Positions 22,335 to 33,796 of a DNA stretch of 64,000 nt are shown piece by piece. Location of the stretch: the NCBI GenBank assembly GCA_018524725.1, contig JAEUWP010000421.1:1-64000 (forward strand). Direction: 5' to 3'. The position numbers and the translations under genes are program-made. Position 1 is the first letter of the stretch. Every line of letters begins with the position of its first letter. The notes under the pieces are model-generated. The model searched no databases. It was not told the origin of the DNA and worked only from the letters and a program-made list of their open reading frames with translations. The DNA comes from Podaxis mareebaensis (lineage: Eukaryota; Basidiomycota; Agaricomycetes; Agaricales; Agaricaceae).

Positions 22335-23981
22335 TGCAGTCAATGTCCAAAACAGCTGAGGGCGATTGTTGTGGTTCTGTGTGGCGTTGTTTGTTCTTAT
22401 ATGAGCACCTGGGACCGCCACCGTATTTCGACATTCATGCGGCTCCCTCACAATGCCGCCCACACCTCAAAAATGGTCTTGTCCTTCAAGGCCAATATGC
22501 GAAGAGCGGATTGTCTTTGCAGACCGTCGAGCTTGGATTATATGTAATTTCTGTTTAGCATGACGTAGAAATGACGTATATCGGTATATAACTCATGGTA
22601 TGGGCAATTAGCCGCTTCTCTCTATCCTTTTGTCAGAGCCTGCGGTCAGTACTCAGGTATCAGGTAAGCGGGATTCCTCTATCGTTTGTAGGATCCAGAT
22701 AATTGTCGAATACGCCGCCGCAGCGCGAAGCCCTTCACGATTCATGAATTCGCAACGGTTGTGTCTGGTAAACCATCCTCTAATCCTTGCGGCCAACCCT
22801 CTTTTGGCCTCTTGCAGAAAACCTATTGCTCGAGGGGATTCTAAGCTTAGACTGGAAAAGACATAACTCATACTACAAGTTCTCCCTAACTCCCCAACCT
22901 AGCGCTCCAAGCGAACCGGCCTAAAGGTCTCCCATACCCTCATTATACACACTTCTAGTAGCCCTCGTCTCGACATGCGGCGACCATTAAAGTCCATTCT
23001 TCCGGCTCTTGAAGGGGAAACAATCCACTCCGTCGTAGTGGCTCAAAACATTGGTTTCGAGAATTGGGGGAAGCCGGATACCTCAGAAGTGGGTCGTCTG
23101 GTGCGTCTACCCCACCCACGGATTTATCATATGTATATGGCTCTCCGCGTGTGGGAAGATGTGAGTGACGTGCATTCAAATTTCGTCCTGAGACCAGCTT
23201 CAGCATCTGCAAAGACAGGCCAGGAGGCGAAGAGATGTTGTCTTGGGGCTGCTGGGACCATTCATTAGCAACGGAACGGGCTATTGGCGACTCGGGGTGT
23301 CCTAGGAAAAAACTGCATTTCCGACGTGTGGGTACTGCAATATCTCTTCCCGTGTTCCAGACCTGCGCGAGAATGAAATCATAGGTCCCCCGGTCGGAAA
23401 TGTTTGTAGTCCGCGATATGACCCATCGCCGATGCCCTCTTTCTCTGCACTCAAATGCTGCTCAGAGGTCGATCATGGATATTTGCAAGAAGCCGATAGT
23501 CGGAAGTCTGCTAATACTGGGGACAAAAGGTGCTATGTTTCTGAAGCCATGGCCACGGCGATTTATTGATTGTTCTTATTTTGACGGGGAAAGGACATTG
23601 AACAGATTGTTCCGGAGGCCATCAGCGAAATATAGCAGCGGAGCGGAAATCGTTAAAAGTTCTGTGCGGGACCCAAATTATGCGGTTGGACAGCGCAGCA
23701 GATTTTTTTGAATAATTCCCTTGCGACCTACAGTGTTGTTCCAGTTGGTTAAACTGCTGTTGGTTATCACAACAGTGACTACAGTGGCCAGAGATGTGGC
23801 TTACGCTTTCCGTTCTAGGTAAGCACTAATTAAGGTATGAGGCCAAACATCCCTACACAACCATCAGACGGAAAGTTCTCGAGTATTTCCCCAAAAGTCC
23901 AGGCCCAGGGTCTGCTCTGGAAAACAAACCCGAAGCGCTTTTAACCTTTGGCCTTCCACTACCTCCCTGCTAGTTCCAGCC
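22335..23981. other. Intergenic region between divergent TAF6 and TRIR-like genes
   Basis: About 1.65 kb. The ORFs at 22975-23268 (+) and 22955-23212 (-) overlap head to head, so at most one could be real. The + frame (MRRPLKSILPALEGETIHSV) has a fairly normal composition but no known motif. The ORF at 23400-23711 (+) is equally anonymous. No RNA gene was recognised. Confidence 0.3.
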
Positions 23982-24774
23982 ATGTCCCACGCTCACAATT
24001 CTGCTAGTCCTCAACCACAAAGATATACATCCCCCTCGGTATACACCTCGACCTCGACCTCGACTTCCATCTCGCCAACTGTATTGACGCCCAATTCCTC
24101 TACGACGTCACTTCCGACCTTCGTAAGCTCGAAGCCGAAGCCGAAGCCGAAGCCAGTCAATGTCTTTTCTAATGATGGGTCGTTCCTGGAGAGAATTCAC
24201 CGGAGCAAGATGGTACGTCACTGACAATGTCCTATATACGATCATATGATGACTCGAAGCGGCCATGTTGATTAGGAGGAACAAGAGGAGAAGAAGAAGA
24301 AGGAAAGCCTCGAGAGGTTGTATCTCCGTTCCAAGAATTTCCTTTTTGGCTCTTCATATATTGGCTAACATGTTCCTCCCACTGCACAGGAAACTAAACT
24401 TTGAAAGTCGCTTTGTGCGTGTCCTTCATCTTGGACCTGTTCGTCATGTTAACCCGAGTTTCGAATTCTAGAAAAACAGGGCAAAACGCAAAATACCACC
24501 ACCTGAAGATGAGGATGATACTACAACTTCGAATACTTCCTCGTCAGGGACCTCTAATACCACCTCAGGTGCTTCAACAACACAGAGTTCTCCAGAGGAA
24601 CCACCCGCTAAGAAAGGGAGATCTGGCGACTCTGCAAGTGAGTGTCTTGTACACATCCCCTGTATGTCACTGACCATGGTCCTAGATACCTACCAAGAAG
24701 AAATACGGAATTACGAAGCCTCGAAGGGCGGTTTGGCCGATTCTGGTACTGGTGTAAGGCCTCTTGCTAAGTGA
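23982..24774 (+). CDS. TRIR: TRIR (C19orf43)-family nuclear protein, 183 aa
   Basis: Five exons fit in frame: 23982-24212, 24276-24316, 24390-24414 (25 nt), 24472-24637 and 24686-24774. The human family member (telomerase RNA component interacting RNase, 176 aa) has three landmarks, all present in the same order: a Ser-rich N-terminus leading to 'VNVFSNDGSFLERIHRSK', a charged helix with basic 'RFKNRAKRK' stretch, and a C-terminal helix 'YQEEIRNYEASKG' ending in 'TGVRPLAK' (human ends TRPLVK). The two tiny internal exons are accepted because they restore 'LERKLNFESRFKNRAKRK', a continuous charged helix. In vertebrates TRIR is a nuclear protein linked to telomerase RNA processing; the fungal role is untested. 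A KPKPKPKP run precedes the first motif. Confidence 0.8.
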
Positions 24775-25709
24775 ATTGCCATCCATTTGCTTTATTTGTG
24801 TGATATTCCTTTTTAGCCTTCGCTTAGCCTGCATATGTGAGCTTGTCTCTTTGATATCTCGTTCCTCGTGCTTCTGAACTCCGGGACATCCCCCTGTCAA
24901 TCGCAATTCTTAGCCTCTTCGTCGCATATCCCGCGGTATTGCCGTGTATATACTACGTTGATCAAGGATAATACATTATTCTTTATTCATTTCATCGTAT
25001 GTTTGAGGTTTAACGTCGGTCTTAGTCTGAACAAACCACCAGGTCATTAAGGGTTGTTATCTGGTCCCCGAGCTGGCCATGATTAAATCCCTCGAATGCG
25101 GTCGAGGTTAAATGTTGGCCACTATCCCTGGTGTCCAGACACAACCAGAGCCACATGTTCATAGGGTGGAAATGACATGCTTTGGGTACATGGCCGCCTA
25201 ACGGCCAGCGAGGCGCTGATGGCGAAGCACCGGACGGCTGGGGAAGAATGCGGGAACAGCTTGTTGAGGATCGACCCGGATGAAGTTTCGTGGAGGTTTC
25301 GGGGCAGAGGCAAACGTTCATAGGCTAAACCAGTTTATTCGTTCCCCTGGCTAGCACAAGGCTTGAGGTCTCTTGTTAACGTGCCATGGAATATCTTGTC
25401 TCTAGAAAATCAAATACTTTAATAACATGACTTTAGATACTTGTAATTATGTGCTTAGACATCATATCTGTTCTTCCTGTGTTTTTTTCCTCCATATTTT
25501 CAAAGAAGTATTTTCAAAGAAGCACTGGGGTAGACGTCGCATCTTGGAAGTTTGTGCCATTGCAAATGCGTAATGTTAGGATTTCGAGTCCGAGCTGATA
25601 ATTGATTGGATATTGATGGATAGCCGTAGTAGGGCTGGATCTTCGGCACCCTCGGAAGATCGGCCTCGGTTCAAGTAAAGTTCCGAATAGAGTGTATTAG
25701 ATCATATTT

Positions 25710-25873
25710 GCAAACCGTTTTCAGTTGGATTCTGGATGTGGAGCAATTCAGTTTTCGCTGAAAACTCACTGAAAGCGGAGTTGCAAATATGCTCTATTCG
25801 CAACCCCGCTTTCAGTGAATTTCAGTGAAAACTGAATTGCTCCACATCCAGAATCCAACTGAAAACGGTTTGC
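25710..25873. repeat. 164-bp fold-back (hairpin) element
   Basis: Two arms of about 70 nt in inverted orientation around a short loop near 25790-25800. The outer 45 nt of each arm are perfectly complementary (starting GCAAACCG on the left and ending CGGTTTGC on the right), and the inner part has a few mismatches. A related AT-rich motif (CGAATAGAG...ATATTTGCA) occurs both just outside the left arm (from about 25684) and in the loop on the opposite strand, as if one arm was copied with its flank. No target-site duplication or coding capacity was seen. It could be a MITE-like element, or a locus whose transcript would be a natural double-stranded RNA. Confidence 0.85.
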
Positions 25874-26117
25874 GGTCGGAAGTTGTGAAATACGTTACCT
25901 CAAGAGTGAGTGCTTTGTACGGTGCTATGTATTTAATCCCCTTGGGTGTCGTGGAAACGCATTTTGATCCTAGTGATGTTCTGAGACCCGCGGGATAAAC
26001 ACGGGATTCGGAACCAATGATGGACCGTGAGTCACTGTGCGCCTGCTTTTCAAAGTTTGTTATATACAAGAGAACAACGTCACCTGGGACATCATACGTT
26101 AGCGCGCTGTCTGTCAT
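25812..26117 (-). CDS. Anonymous ORF whose 3' end runs into the hairpin element
   Basis: A 101-codon ORF starting MTDSALTYDVPGDVVLLYIT. Its composition is protein-like (alternating hydrophobic strands), but no family is recognised. The last 18 or so codons and the stop are encoded by the right arm of the fold-back element, so if this was a gene its original 3' end has been replaced. It may equally be a relic. Confidence 0.2.
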   Translation of the reverse strand: MTDSALTYDVPGDVVLLYITNFEKQAHSDSRSIIGSESRVYPAGLRTSLGSKCVSTTPKGIKYIAPYKALTLEVTYFTTSDRKPFSVGFWMWSNSVFTEIH

Positions 26118-28106
26118 TGGAGTTTCAGAACGAACACTCGGCTTTCAGACTAATTTGGTGTATCCACTCTGTTGAGTGGAAGCACTGATGTGATTGATAC
26201 AACAGCTATGACGTTTGGTGGCCGTTCAGCATGTCAATGAAAGAAACAAAGTTCAACAGTTCGCATAAGGGTTACCGAATGGCGGAGGATGGTGAATTTA
26301 GTAGCGTCCTGATAGATTCTTTGATTTTTGGGGTGGATCCAGGAAACAAAGGGGGTCTCTAGCACACATGACGTCAGGTGGGTCTCGACTCTCGAACATC
26401 CCGGGCATTCGAATTTTGCTTGGTGACATTCACTCACTCTTTCACAATCCTAATCATCCTATTAAGCAACTCGGGAAATTTTGCTCTTGTCGCTATTGGC
26501 CGTGAAGTGCTTCCTCGTCTTAACCTTACTCCCGGTCGCTAGTTCCTTTTTCATCGTTTTTCCCACCATAACCGCAGTACACGAGGCATGGCCAAAGCTG
26601 TTGCCATGGAAGGAGGGGTGAAGAAATGGGCTGTACTTGTAGCGTCAAACGGGTCGGGGCTCTCGTCAGGCTTGCTTGGAATCTGGTTATCTGAAGTGCA
26701 ACAACTATTTCACCTCAAAAAATTCTCGGTGTGATCCATCGCTCTTCTAAGGATGAACTCCGAACATCCCAACTTGGGCTTGACCTATCATTATTCTGCC
26801 GTAAAACACTTCTCTGCTGGTCATTTCGAATGTATAACAATGACTATAAGCATCGGGAGGTTCAAGCTTCCCCGACTTCATCGCGATTCCTTAGTGTCCT
26901 CGACAACGTTGCTGTGTTCAGTCTTATAGGGAGTATCAGGATCTGATCGAATCTCTGTCCTTCTTGGTAGCCACAAACCGGTACGTGGTACCCCCTCATC
27001 GGCAATCCATCCCCGCTACTGTTTGGAGTGAGTGGAGAAATGCTTCACTTGTGCCTATTTTCTGGTCGTGGATCACCGAAGATTTGGCAAATGCTCTCTG
27101 TTGGTGATGCGCTGAGGTCATGGCTCGGCAACATACCCGCTACTCCTTCGACGTGGGCCTGAGACAAAACCGGACGGAGCCGCCATTCTTCTGGGATTGC
27201 CGTACCAGGTTCCGGCATCCCATAAATGAGCAGTCCGCCTTCTCTGGCCACACTTGACGTAGAGGGACCATGGGTGGACACAGCTTGCTGCTTCTTGTCA
27301 ACTTGACTCCAACTGGGCCTGATGGCGGGTATCTTTGCCACCAACGAAAATCGCACTATTTAGGACCAGATCATGTTAACCTGACGTCATACCTCACTGC
27401 GATTCTGGTACTTAAAAGCCCTCCCGAACCTGATGTCCTCATCCTGCTCGAAAGAAAAATTTTGACTTGACGGAACCTCACGACTCAGCCTATCCATAAG
27501 TGACTAAACGTGTTGGGACTGCCAAAAGCGCGCTTCAGCTACTCCCCCAGATGTCAGTACCCCCCTATCTCGGAATCGGGCACTCACTAACGGTGTGCGT
27601 CGTAGTAACTATGGTCGAACCCCTAAGGGAGGAGGTGAATCTCAGAGCCTTGACTCCAACACCGACCCGATCCGGACTTGTCGCTGGCGAGCGGGCTCGA
27701 CTACACCAGGAAAAGAAAGGTAGGTCTCACGTGCTTAGGGTCACCCACGTGGATTTTCCATCCCAACAAGCAGTCGAGAATAAAGCGTCGTCTGTGTACG
27801 GCTGTTGGGACTGTTTTTTTTCTTTCTTTCCCTTTCACATATTGGCGTTTCCTTCTCATCCTCTTAGAAACTAATTCCTCGTTATGCCCTTTTTTTATTG
27901 CTCGCCTTAGGACACTCGTCATCCTCCCCCACGCCCTCGCCAAGCCCTGGTCTGTAACGTTCTAGCAGTTTCTATAATTTCCCTCGTCGCTCTAATCCGT
28001 TGTTTCGCTTACAGTTATTAGCAGCAACTCTTACCAGCATATTCCCCAATCAAATCTTCCATTCTCGCCGCGTGCAGCCACTGCCATTGGTTATTTGTCG
28101 CCAGCT

Positions 28107-30703
28107 ATGACTGATAATCAAGGGATTACACAAGATTCTCCCTCGCATGTACCAGATTCTTCTCCAGAAACTAACCGCCAACTTGCTAGCTCTCGTTCAC
28201 ACACCAACCAAACCTCGTATTCCCCGTTTACGGCCTCTCCAAATACTTTAACCTTCCCCGGATTGGGTGACAATAATCATGGCGCAGTCCCGCATCATCC
28301 CTCTGCACATCCATACTATAATCACAGAGGTGGATTCAATCCTCAAGTGTACCCGATACCAGCACGGCCTGCCTCCACTGTCGCTCATACTCCACCCTTT
28401 CCCCCATACCCGTCTGCGTTTCGTGCTCTGAGAATCCCTGAGGGTGGTGTGATGCCGCAAAATCCCCACATCCGCTACCAACCCATGCTACAGCCTCATG
28501 TTCCGGTCTATTACCCGCCACATCCTGCTTCGGCACCTATTCCTGCCCATTTTCAAGCCGTACAATACCAGCCTCCATCGCGATTCACGTATCCTCCGCA
28601 ATCTTTTCCTAGCTCCCCGCCCTTTTACCAGCCATACTCCCACCATCGGCCGTATGTGTCACAAGAAGTCGAAGCACAAGGCGCTTGGTATTACCTGCCG
28701 CCCAACGCTCAACAACGCACAGAAGGCAGCCCCATTGCGTATCAGGGACGTTATTCCAGTTCGTATCCACCAGTCGGCCCTCCTGGTGTAGAAGTTGGTA
28801 ACTCTACGTCTTCGGTGCCGCAAGGGCCTGATGGTTATTCTCAGTCCGGCTCGCGAGGGCCAACCCGGAATCCTGAGTCGGGGACTGGCGATCCCTCTCG
28901 TTCGATGCCTCCAGTGGTACAATCTCCTAACCCGGCTTCATCTTCCAACATTGAACGAAGTCACGTAGGCCCTGATACCAACGCTACGTCTTCATCCGTC
29001 GGTAGGAAGCAAGAGAAACAGATGGTACGGAAGGCGTATCATCCCAACCCTCCACCGCATCGTTCGGAATGGGCAATGTGGGTTGGAAATATCCCGTCTG
29101 ACGCGACGCACGAAGAGCTTTTGAATTTCTTTAGCCAGCCATCGCCTAATACCTCTACAGACGGTTCTACCTCAACTAATCACCCTTCCGCGGATCAACA
29201 ACAGGGAAGTGGAGTGATCTCTGTTTTTCTAATATCGAAGTCCAGTTGTGTGTTTGTCAATTATCAGGCAGAAGAACATCTTAACCGCGCAATCCAGAGG
29301 TTTAACGGGAGACCGCTGCGGCCGCACGATCCGAAGTCCTTGAGGCTAGTATGTCGAGTGAGGAACCACGACGACGATCTCAAAGCAGGTGTGGGAGGGC
29401 AACGGGGACAGGGTTTGCATGTGAAATGGATTAAGGATAGGTCCAGGGGAAAACGGGTGCAATCAGAGGTGTCGGCATCGGATGAATACTCGCATTCCCA
29501 GGCCTCGGGTTTCAGCCCTCTAGATGACGTTGATCAGCTGACGGTACACACGTCCGACCTCAACTTGTCAAGCGACGAAGAGGGAAAACGACGTGTTCGA
29601 ACTAGTCATCGGAGCAGTTCGGGCTCATTTGCGTCAACGGACTCCAGCCTTCTTTCTAATTTCTTCCCAAAGCGTTATTTCATCCTCAAGTCATTAACGC
29701 AGGTAGGCCGCACGCGTTCACGTCAGAAGCTCGGAACTGATGATAGCTAGTATGACTTGGATATTAGTGTTCAGCATGGATTGTGGGCAACACAGAAACA
29801 CAATGAAGGCATCCTTGACCGGGCGTATCGCACCAGCAAAGACGTGTTCCTCATTTTCGGCGTCAATAAAAGCGGAGAGTTTTATGGGTATGCTAGGTAC
29901 GTTTCACACATCTCTCTAGTACTCGGAGATGACATACTCCAATGGCTAATGACAGGATGGTCGGACCTGTGCAACGCGGCGAACGAAATGTCCTATGGGC
30001 TTCTCGTGCGAGAGATGCTATGTCAGTTCCCCGAACCTCCCGACATTCCTCTCAACCAGGTCCGAACGACATGAGAGGCACGCCCAGGGCCAAGATCGAA
30101 GAAGACGATGGCACGACGTCAGACCCTAAGACTCCAGGCTCAACTAGAGATCTGAACACTGCTCCAGCAGAGATGGGTCAACCCCATCGTCAAATGTCAG
30201 TGGGACCCGTAACGAGGTCGTCGACATTGCCTGGTCAGGAATTCGAGTTGGATCCGCAGGCGCCTTTACGTGCCGTTCGCACCGAGGTCACTTCTGGAGG
30301 CATGCCAACAACGGGTCCGATGCTAATGGGAGATGAGGAACACGAGGAAGGCGCCGACGCTGACACGAAATCTCAACAAGAGCGAGAAGACACATGGGGA
30401 GATTGCTTCAAGGTCGAATGGCTCTGCACCGAAAGGCTACCCTTCTACTGGACCAGAAATCTGCGCAATCCTTGGAACCACGACAGGGAGGTCAAAATCT
30501 CTAGGGACGGGACGGAGTTGGAGCCGACGGTCGGAGAGATGCTCTTGAACACATGGGAAGTCATGAGGGAATCAGGAGGAGAGATTCCGCCCGGCTTTTC
30601 CGGCTCAAATAATGGGACGAGACGGGGAGGACACGCACGCCGGCAGACCGCCGGTGGAAATGCGGCTGTGGAAAGCGCCCCAAAGGGATCGACGCGATCA
30701 TGA
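28107..30703 (+). CDS. RRM + YTH-domain RNA-binding protein (putative m6A reader), 829 aa
   Basis: Exons 28107-29702, 29751-29896 and 29956-30703. The ATG at 28107 (MTDNQGITQDSP) is the first in the long frame. Residues 1-310 are Pro/Tyr/Ser-rich and disordered, as in many YTH proteins. An RRM spans about 320-420 ('SEWAMWVGNIPSDATHEELL' and RNP1-like 'SCVFVNYQ'). The YTH domain starts near 517 ('FFPKRYFILKSLTQYDLDIS'), with Trp544 in 'HGLWATQ' at the position of the first cage Trp of human YTHDC1. It continues 'AYRTSKDVFLIFGVNKSGEF', 'YGYARMVGP', then resumes after a disordered insert of about 140 residues with 'FKVEWLCTERLPFYWTRNLR', 'NPWNHDREVKISRDGTELEP'. The second cage residue could not be placed with certainty. 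It likely acts in the nucleus on methylated or motif-bearing transcripts, by analogy to the family. Confidence 0.92.
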
Positions 30704-32040
30704 GCCTCTTGGCAAGGTACATTCCTCCATATCTGCCCCCTTTTCAGGTCAGCTGTGAGCGTTAGGCTCTTTTACTGTGCCTCTTTGCCCTGACTCCCAC
30801 CAGGTGCGTCCAATCTCTCCCAGTTGTCTTTTCTTCTTTTTTTTTCCATGCACTCACGTGGGAGTAGTATACAGCTTATGACAGGTATGGAAAGTACACG
30901 ATTAAACCAACTCTGTCTTTATGAAAACAACTCGAAGTCACCGTGGACCGATATCCCGTCTGTCACTCCTTATTGTTCTGACGTGATCCCCATTATCGCC
31001 TAACGAATCATAGCACTCAACTATATCGTATGCATTGTTATTAGTATCTTCAACGTGTAGCCATAGTTATCAGATCTCAAGTTCGGCATTATATACGCAC
31101 TACTCGCCGTGTCTTCAATAGTTATTAACTTGAATTAGTATACACGCCTTTACACCTTAGGACATAAAATACAAGAAAACACGCAGTTACTGGACGTAGC
31201 AATGGCTAAACAGAAGGACATTCCTTGCCCGTAAGTACTAAATTGTTACAGTCGGCTCTCCGTTAGTTGATAGCGCTCAAATCTGATATTCTCTCATAAC
31301 TGGTAGTTGAGGATGGCGACGGGATTCGTAGTCGGGGCCCACTTTCGATATTCTGTCTTCTCTGACACCCGATAACGTACACCGAGCGCTGGTTAATTTT
31401 GTCAGACCAACCGAGACGGTCGTTAGGTCTTATCAGTTTAGCATTGAGTGGCAGGAATATATCAAAGAAGAGTCTCCCACTCTATGGCTATACCTATTGT
31501 CCCCCGTCCAGTTTATGAAATCTCCTACGTAGTTTGCTATCTATCACCTGCATTTATATCGGCCGACAGATCTGGTTTCTGTACTTGGTCCATTTTCTTA
31601 CATAATGCATCATGTTTTCTTAAGACCAAAACTCCGTTACGATTGACAATTCGAGGGGTCCACGAGAACGTTCAGCTAAGAGAGAAGCGGATGTACGCCT
31701 ATTATGCACACCTTTTTTCACCCGCGTCTGTTTATTCAGCAATGACACAAATCGACCTTCGACTGCCCAGAACAACCCGGCATCACGGATGACAGTTGAT
31801 GGGCCTACTTGGCCTAGAATTTTCGACTGTGGTGGTCTAAGGCCCTCTTTCGAAGAACTATCCGACCTGTAGCGATGACATAAATATATGTGGTGACGGG
31901 CTGATGATCGAGTGCCCGTGTTTAACCTGTTCTAAAAATATACTCCATTTATGCCTGTGGGTCTGTTGATATGTGTAATTTAATTGACATTATGTCATCT
32001 AGCCTGACATTGCTCCTTAGGCCCTCGGCTTTAATGACAG
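30704..32040. other. Intergenic region before the repeat block
   Basis: About 1.3 kb after the YTH gene. It contains one coding-like exon (31332-31532, listed separately) and a possible first exon ATG at 31202 (MAKQKDIPCP, followed by a GTAAGT donor) that does not join to it in phase. The rest is AT-rich with nothing recognised. CpG dinucleotides stop abruptly near 32026, where the repeat block begins. Confidence 0.35.
31332..31532 (+). other. Orphan coding-like exon, 66 codons plus stop
   Basis: A frame bounded on the left by an AG acceptor and ending in TAG reads as a normal helical protein end ('ILSSLTPDNVHRALVNFV', 'VRSYQFSIEWQEYIKEES', 'LYLLSPVQFMKSPT'). No upstream exon in the window joins in phase, so it may be the last exon of a truncated gene cut by repeat insertion, or chance. 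No homologue is recognised. Confidence 0.3.
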
Positions 32041-32646
32041 AAATTATAGTTGGCTATGGCTAGGCAAATATGGATTCTGTTGAATATGTGTCTGTCCCAA
32101 TGAGGGTCTCCAAAAAACACAAATATTTTATATGCACCAAAGATGTGAAAACTAGATACAGGTTACAGGAAAGAAAGAAAAGTTGAGATCAGCACCAAGA
32201 ATCTCCTTTGCCATATGTGCTAGATCCTCTGAGGCACCTTTCATGAGTTCATCTCTATTAATGTTGACATCATCATAGGGGTTTGGCTGATGGACTATGG
32301 GTTTATCCCAGTCCAACCAGTGCTGCCCTAATAAAATAAAACCTGAGTCACCAACACACTGCCATGCTCCCAAGTTTCAAGCAGATACTGGAGATCTCTA
32401 GATGTACATGGTCTCTACTGAATGGAGGATCAGGTGCACCAGCACATCAGTGCATCAATAGGACCTCTGCATTTGGTAGAGTAGGAATGTTTGGAAGGAC
32501 ATGAGATTTGGTTGAATTTCATCATAGATGTTTACACCTGTTTTTCTTTTCAGATGTTTTGAAACATACATACATGTAAAATTTCTCTAGCCTCACCTCA
32601 GTTAATTACCTCTATGTAGTTGACTGAGGTGAGCTTTTCTTCCCTT
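32041..32646. repeat. CpG-depleted repeat DNA flanking the gypsy element, left side
   Basis: About 600 bp with the same lack of CpG as the retrotransposon but outside its LTR. It carries a 73-codon minus ORF (32152-32373) and a perfect 11-bp inverted repeat (CTCACCTCAGT at 32592-32602, its complement at 32623-32633) around a motif (TTACCTCTATGTAGTTGACT) that recurs on the far side of the element at about 41768. This is probably the remains of an older element into which the gypsy element inserted. Confidence 0.55.
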
Positions 32647-33377
32647 TGAAAGGTGATAACCTCCATTAGAGGTGAAAGACAAGCAAGTGTGGTCAAATCC
32701 AACAACTGCTAGGCCTCATAACTGATGTGACACAATCAGGGACTTGGAATAAACAGACAGAGAATCAGGAGGATGAACAAAAAGAGAGTAAAAAAAAGTT
32801 TGAAGCTATGAGGAATGGTGGTAGTGTTGCAAATGCTCAAGACAAGGGGGATACCATTCTCTACTCCTAATACATGATTTATCTTCCTTTATATATGAGT
32901 AGAACTGAACTTTCAAGATGAAAGACTGCTTAAAAGAGAATGGAGGTAATAGATCCAAATGAGACTGAAAAATATAGATGAATGGTAAGACAGCAAGTTT
33001 AGAAGGCAATGTGAAACTGGATTATAAGACCAGCTGGCCTACAATATGAGGGTGGCATAGATGAAAGGCAGAGTAAAGCTGGGAAGGCATAGACTGAAAC
33101 ACAAGCAGAATTTACAAGGAGAGGCTACCTGAATACAACTACACACAAAACAATAGAGAAGTGTACAATCATGGGACTGGTGATGACAGAAGAAATGTAG
33201 AATTGAATATGCATAGGCACAATGATAATAAGATTCAGAAACTCAAATAGTAGAAGCCAAAAGTGGCAATGAATGGCTCAATGACAGGCACTCTGACAAG
33301 TGGTGTTCCACATTTGGCTAGTCAGAGAATGATATGAGGTTGCTGTTTTCACAAGCAACCAATCATCAGTCTCTACA
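32647..33377 (-). repeat. LTR (3' LTR relative to the element)
   Basis: Starts TGAAAGGTGATAACCTC and ends GTCTCTACA on the + strand. It aligns along its whole length to 40978-41709 with scattered transitions. The sequence just inside (33378 onward) contains, on the minus strand, a purine-rich run near the LTR edge (AAGTACCCAGGAGA) that could be the polypurine tract. Confidence 0.9.
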
Positions 33378-33796
33378 TCTCCTGGGTACTTTAGATACTG
33401 ACCTCCTGGTCAGTGCATAGCTTGACAAGTAGTGCGAATTATGATAATGTTGAAGAGTGATGCATATGATGAGTGAGAGGGCACTGGTTGGCTGAGTGTT
33501 GACAATGTATGGAGACAAGTGGGGTGATGTTGACAAGTCCTTTCAGAGTGGTGAACATGGTGGTTGAACACCTCATCATGCTCAACTGGAGTTACATCCA
33601 TAAACATTAGCCCAAAAGGGTTATCATGAATGGAAGGGGATGGGGGGTGTGCCAATGAGGAAATGGAATACTCAGCTGTGTTAGGGTATGTATCATCATT
33701 GCCCTGTGCCAGTATGTCATAAGTGAAGTCATCAAGAGCTTCCAGTGATACATCAGTGAGTTTGGTGACTAATATGGATCAGATGTCATGTGGATG

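Larger units (their letters stand above)
24775..28106. other. 3.3-kb gene-poor stretch
   Basis: It contains the fold-back element at 25710-25873 and anonymous ORFs at 25022-25321 (-), 25812-26117 (-), 26234-26437 (-), 27045-27356 (-) and 27500-27874 (+), none with a motif I recognise. A short ATG frame at 26588 (MAKAVAMEGGVKKWAV) ends after 48 codons. The last few hundred bases are pyrimidine-rich (27820-28000) and probably form the promoter and 5' UTR of the YTH gene. Confidence 0.4.

Noticed and set aside
22955..23268. Head-to-head ORFs between TAF6 and the TRIR-like gene
   Set aside because: They overlap almost fully on opposite strands, and neither has a motif, a plausible intron or a family resemblance.
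24401..24673. Alternative ORF (MKVALCVSFILDL...) over the TRIR-like gene
   Set aside because: It reads through introns in the wrong frame. The spliced model restores a recognisable family protein.
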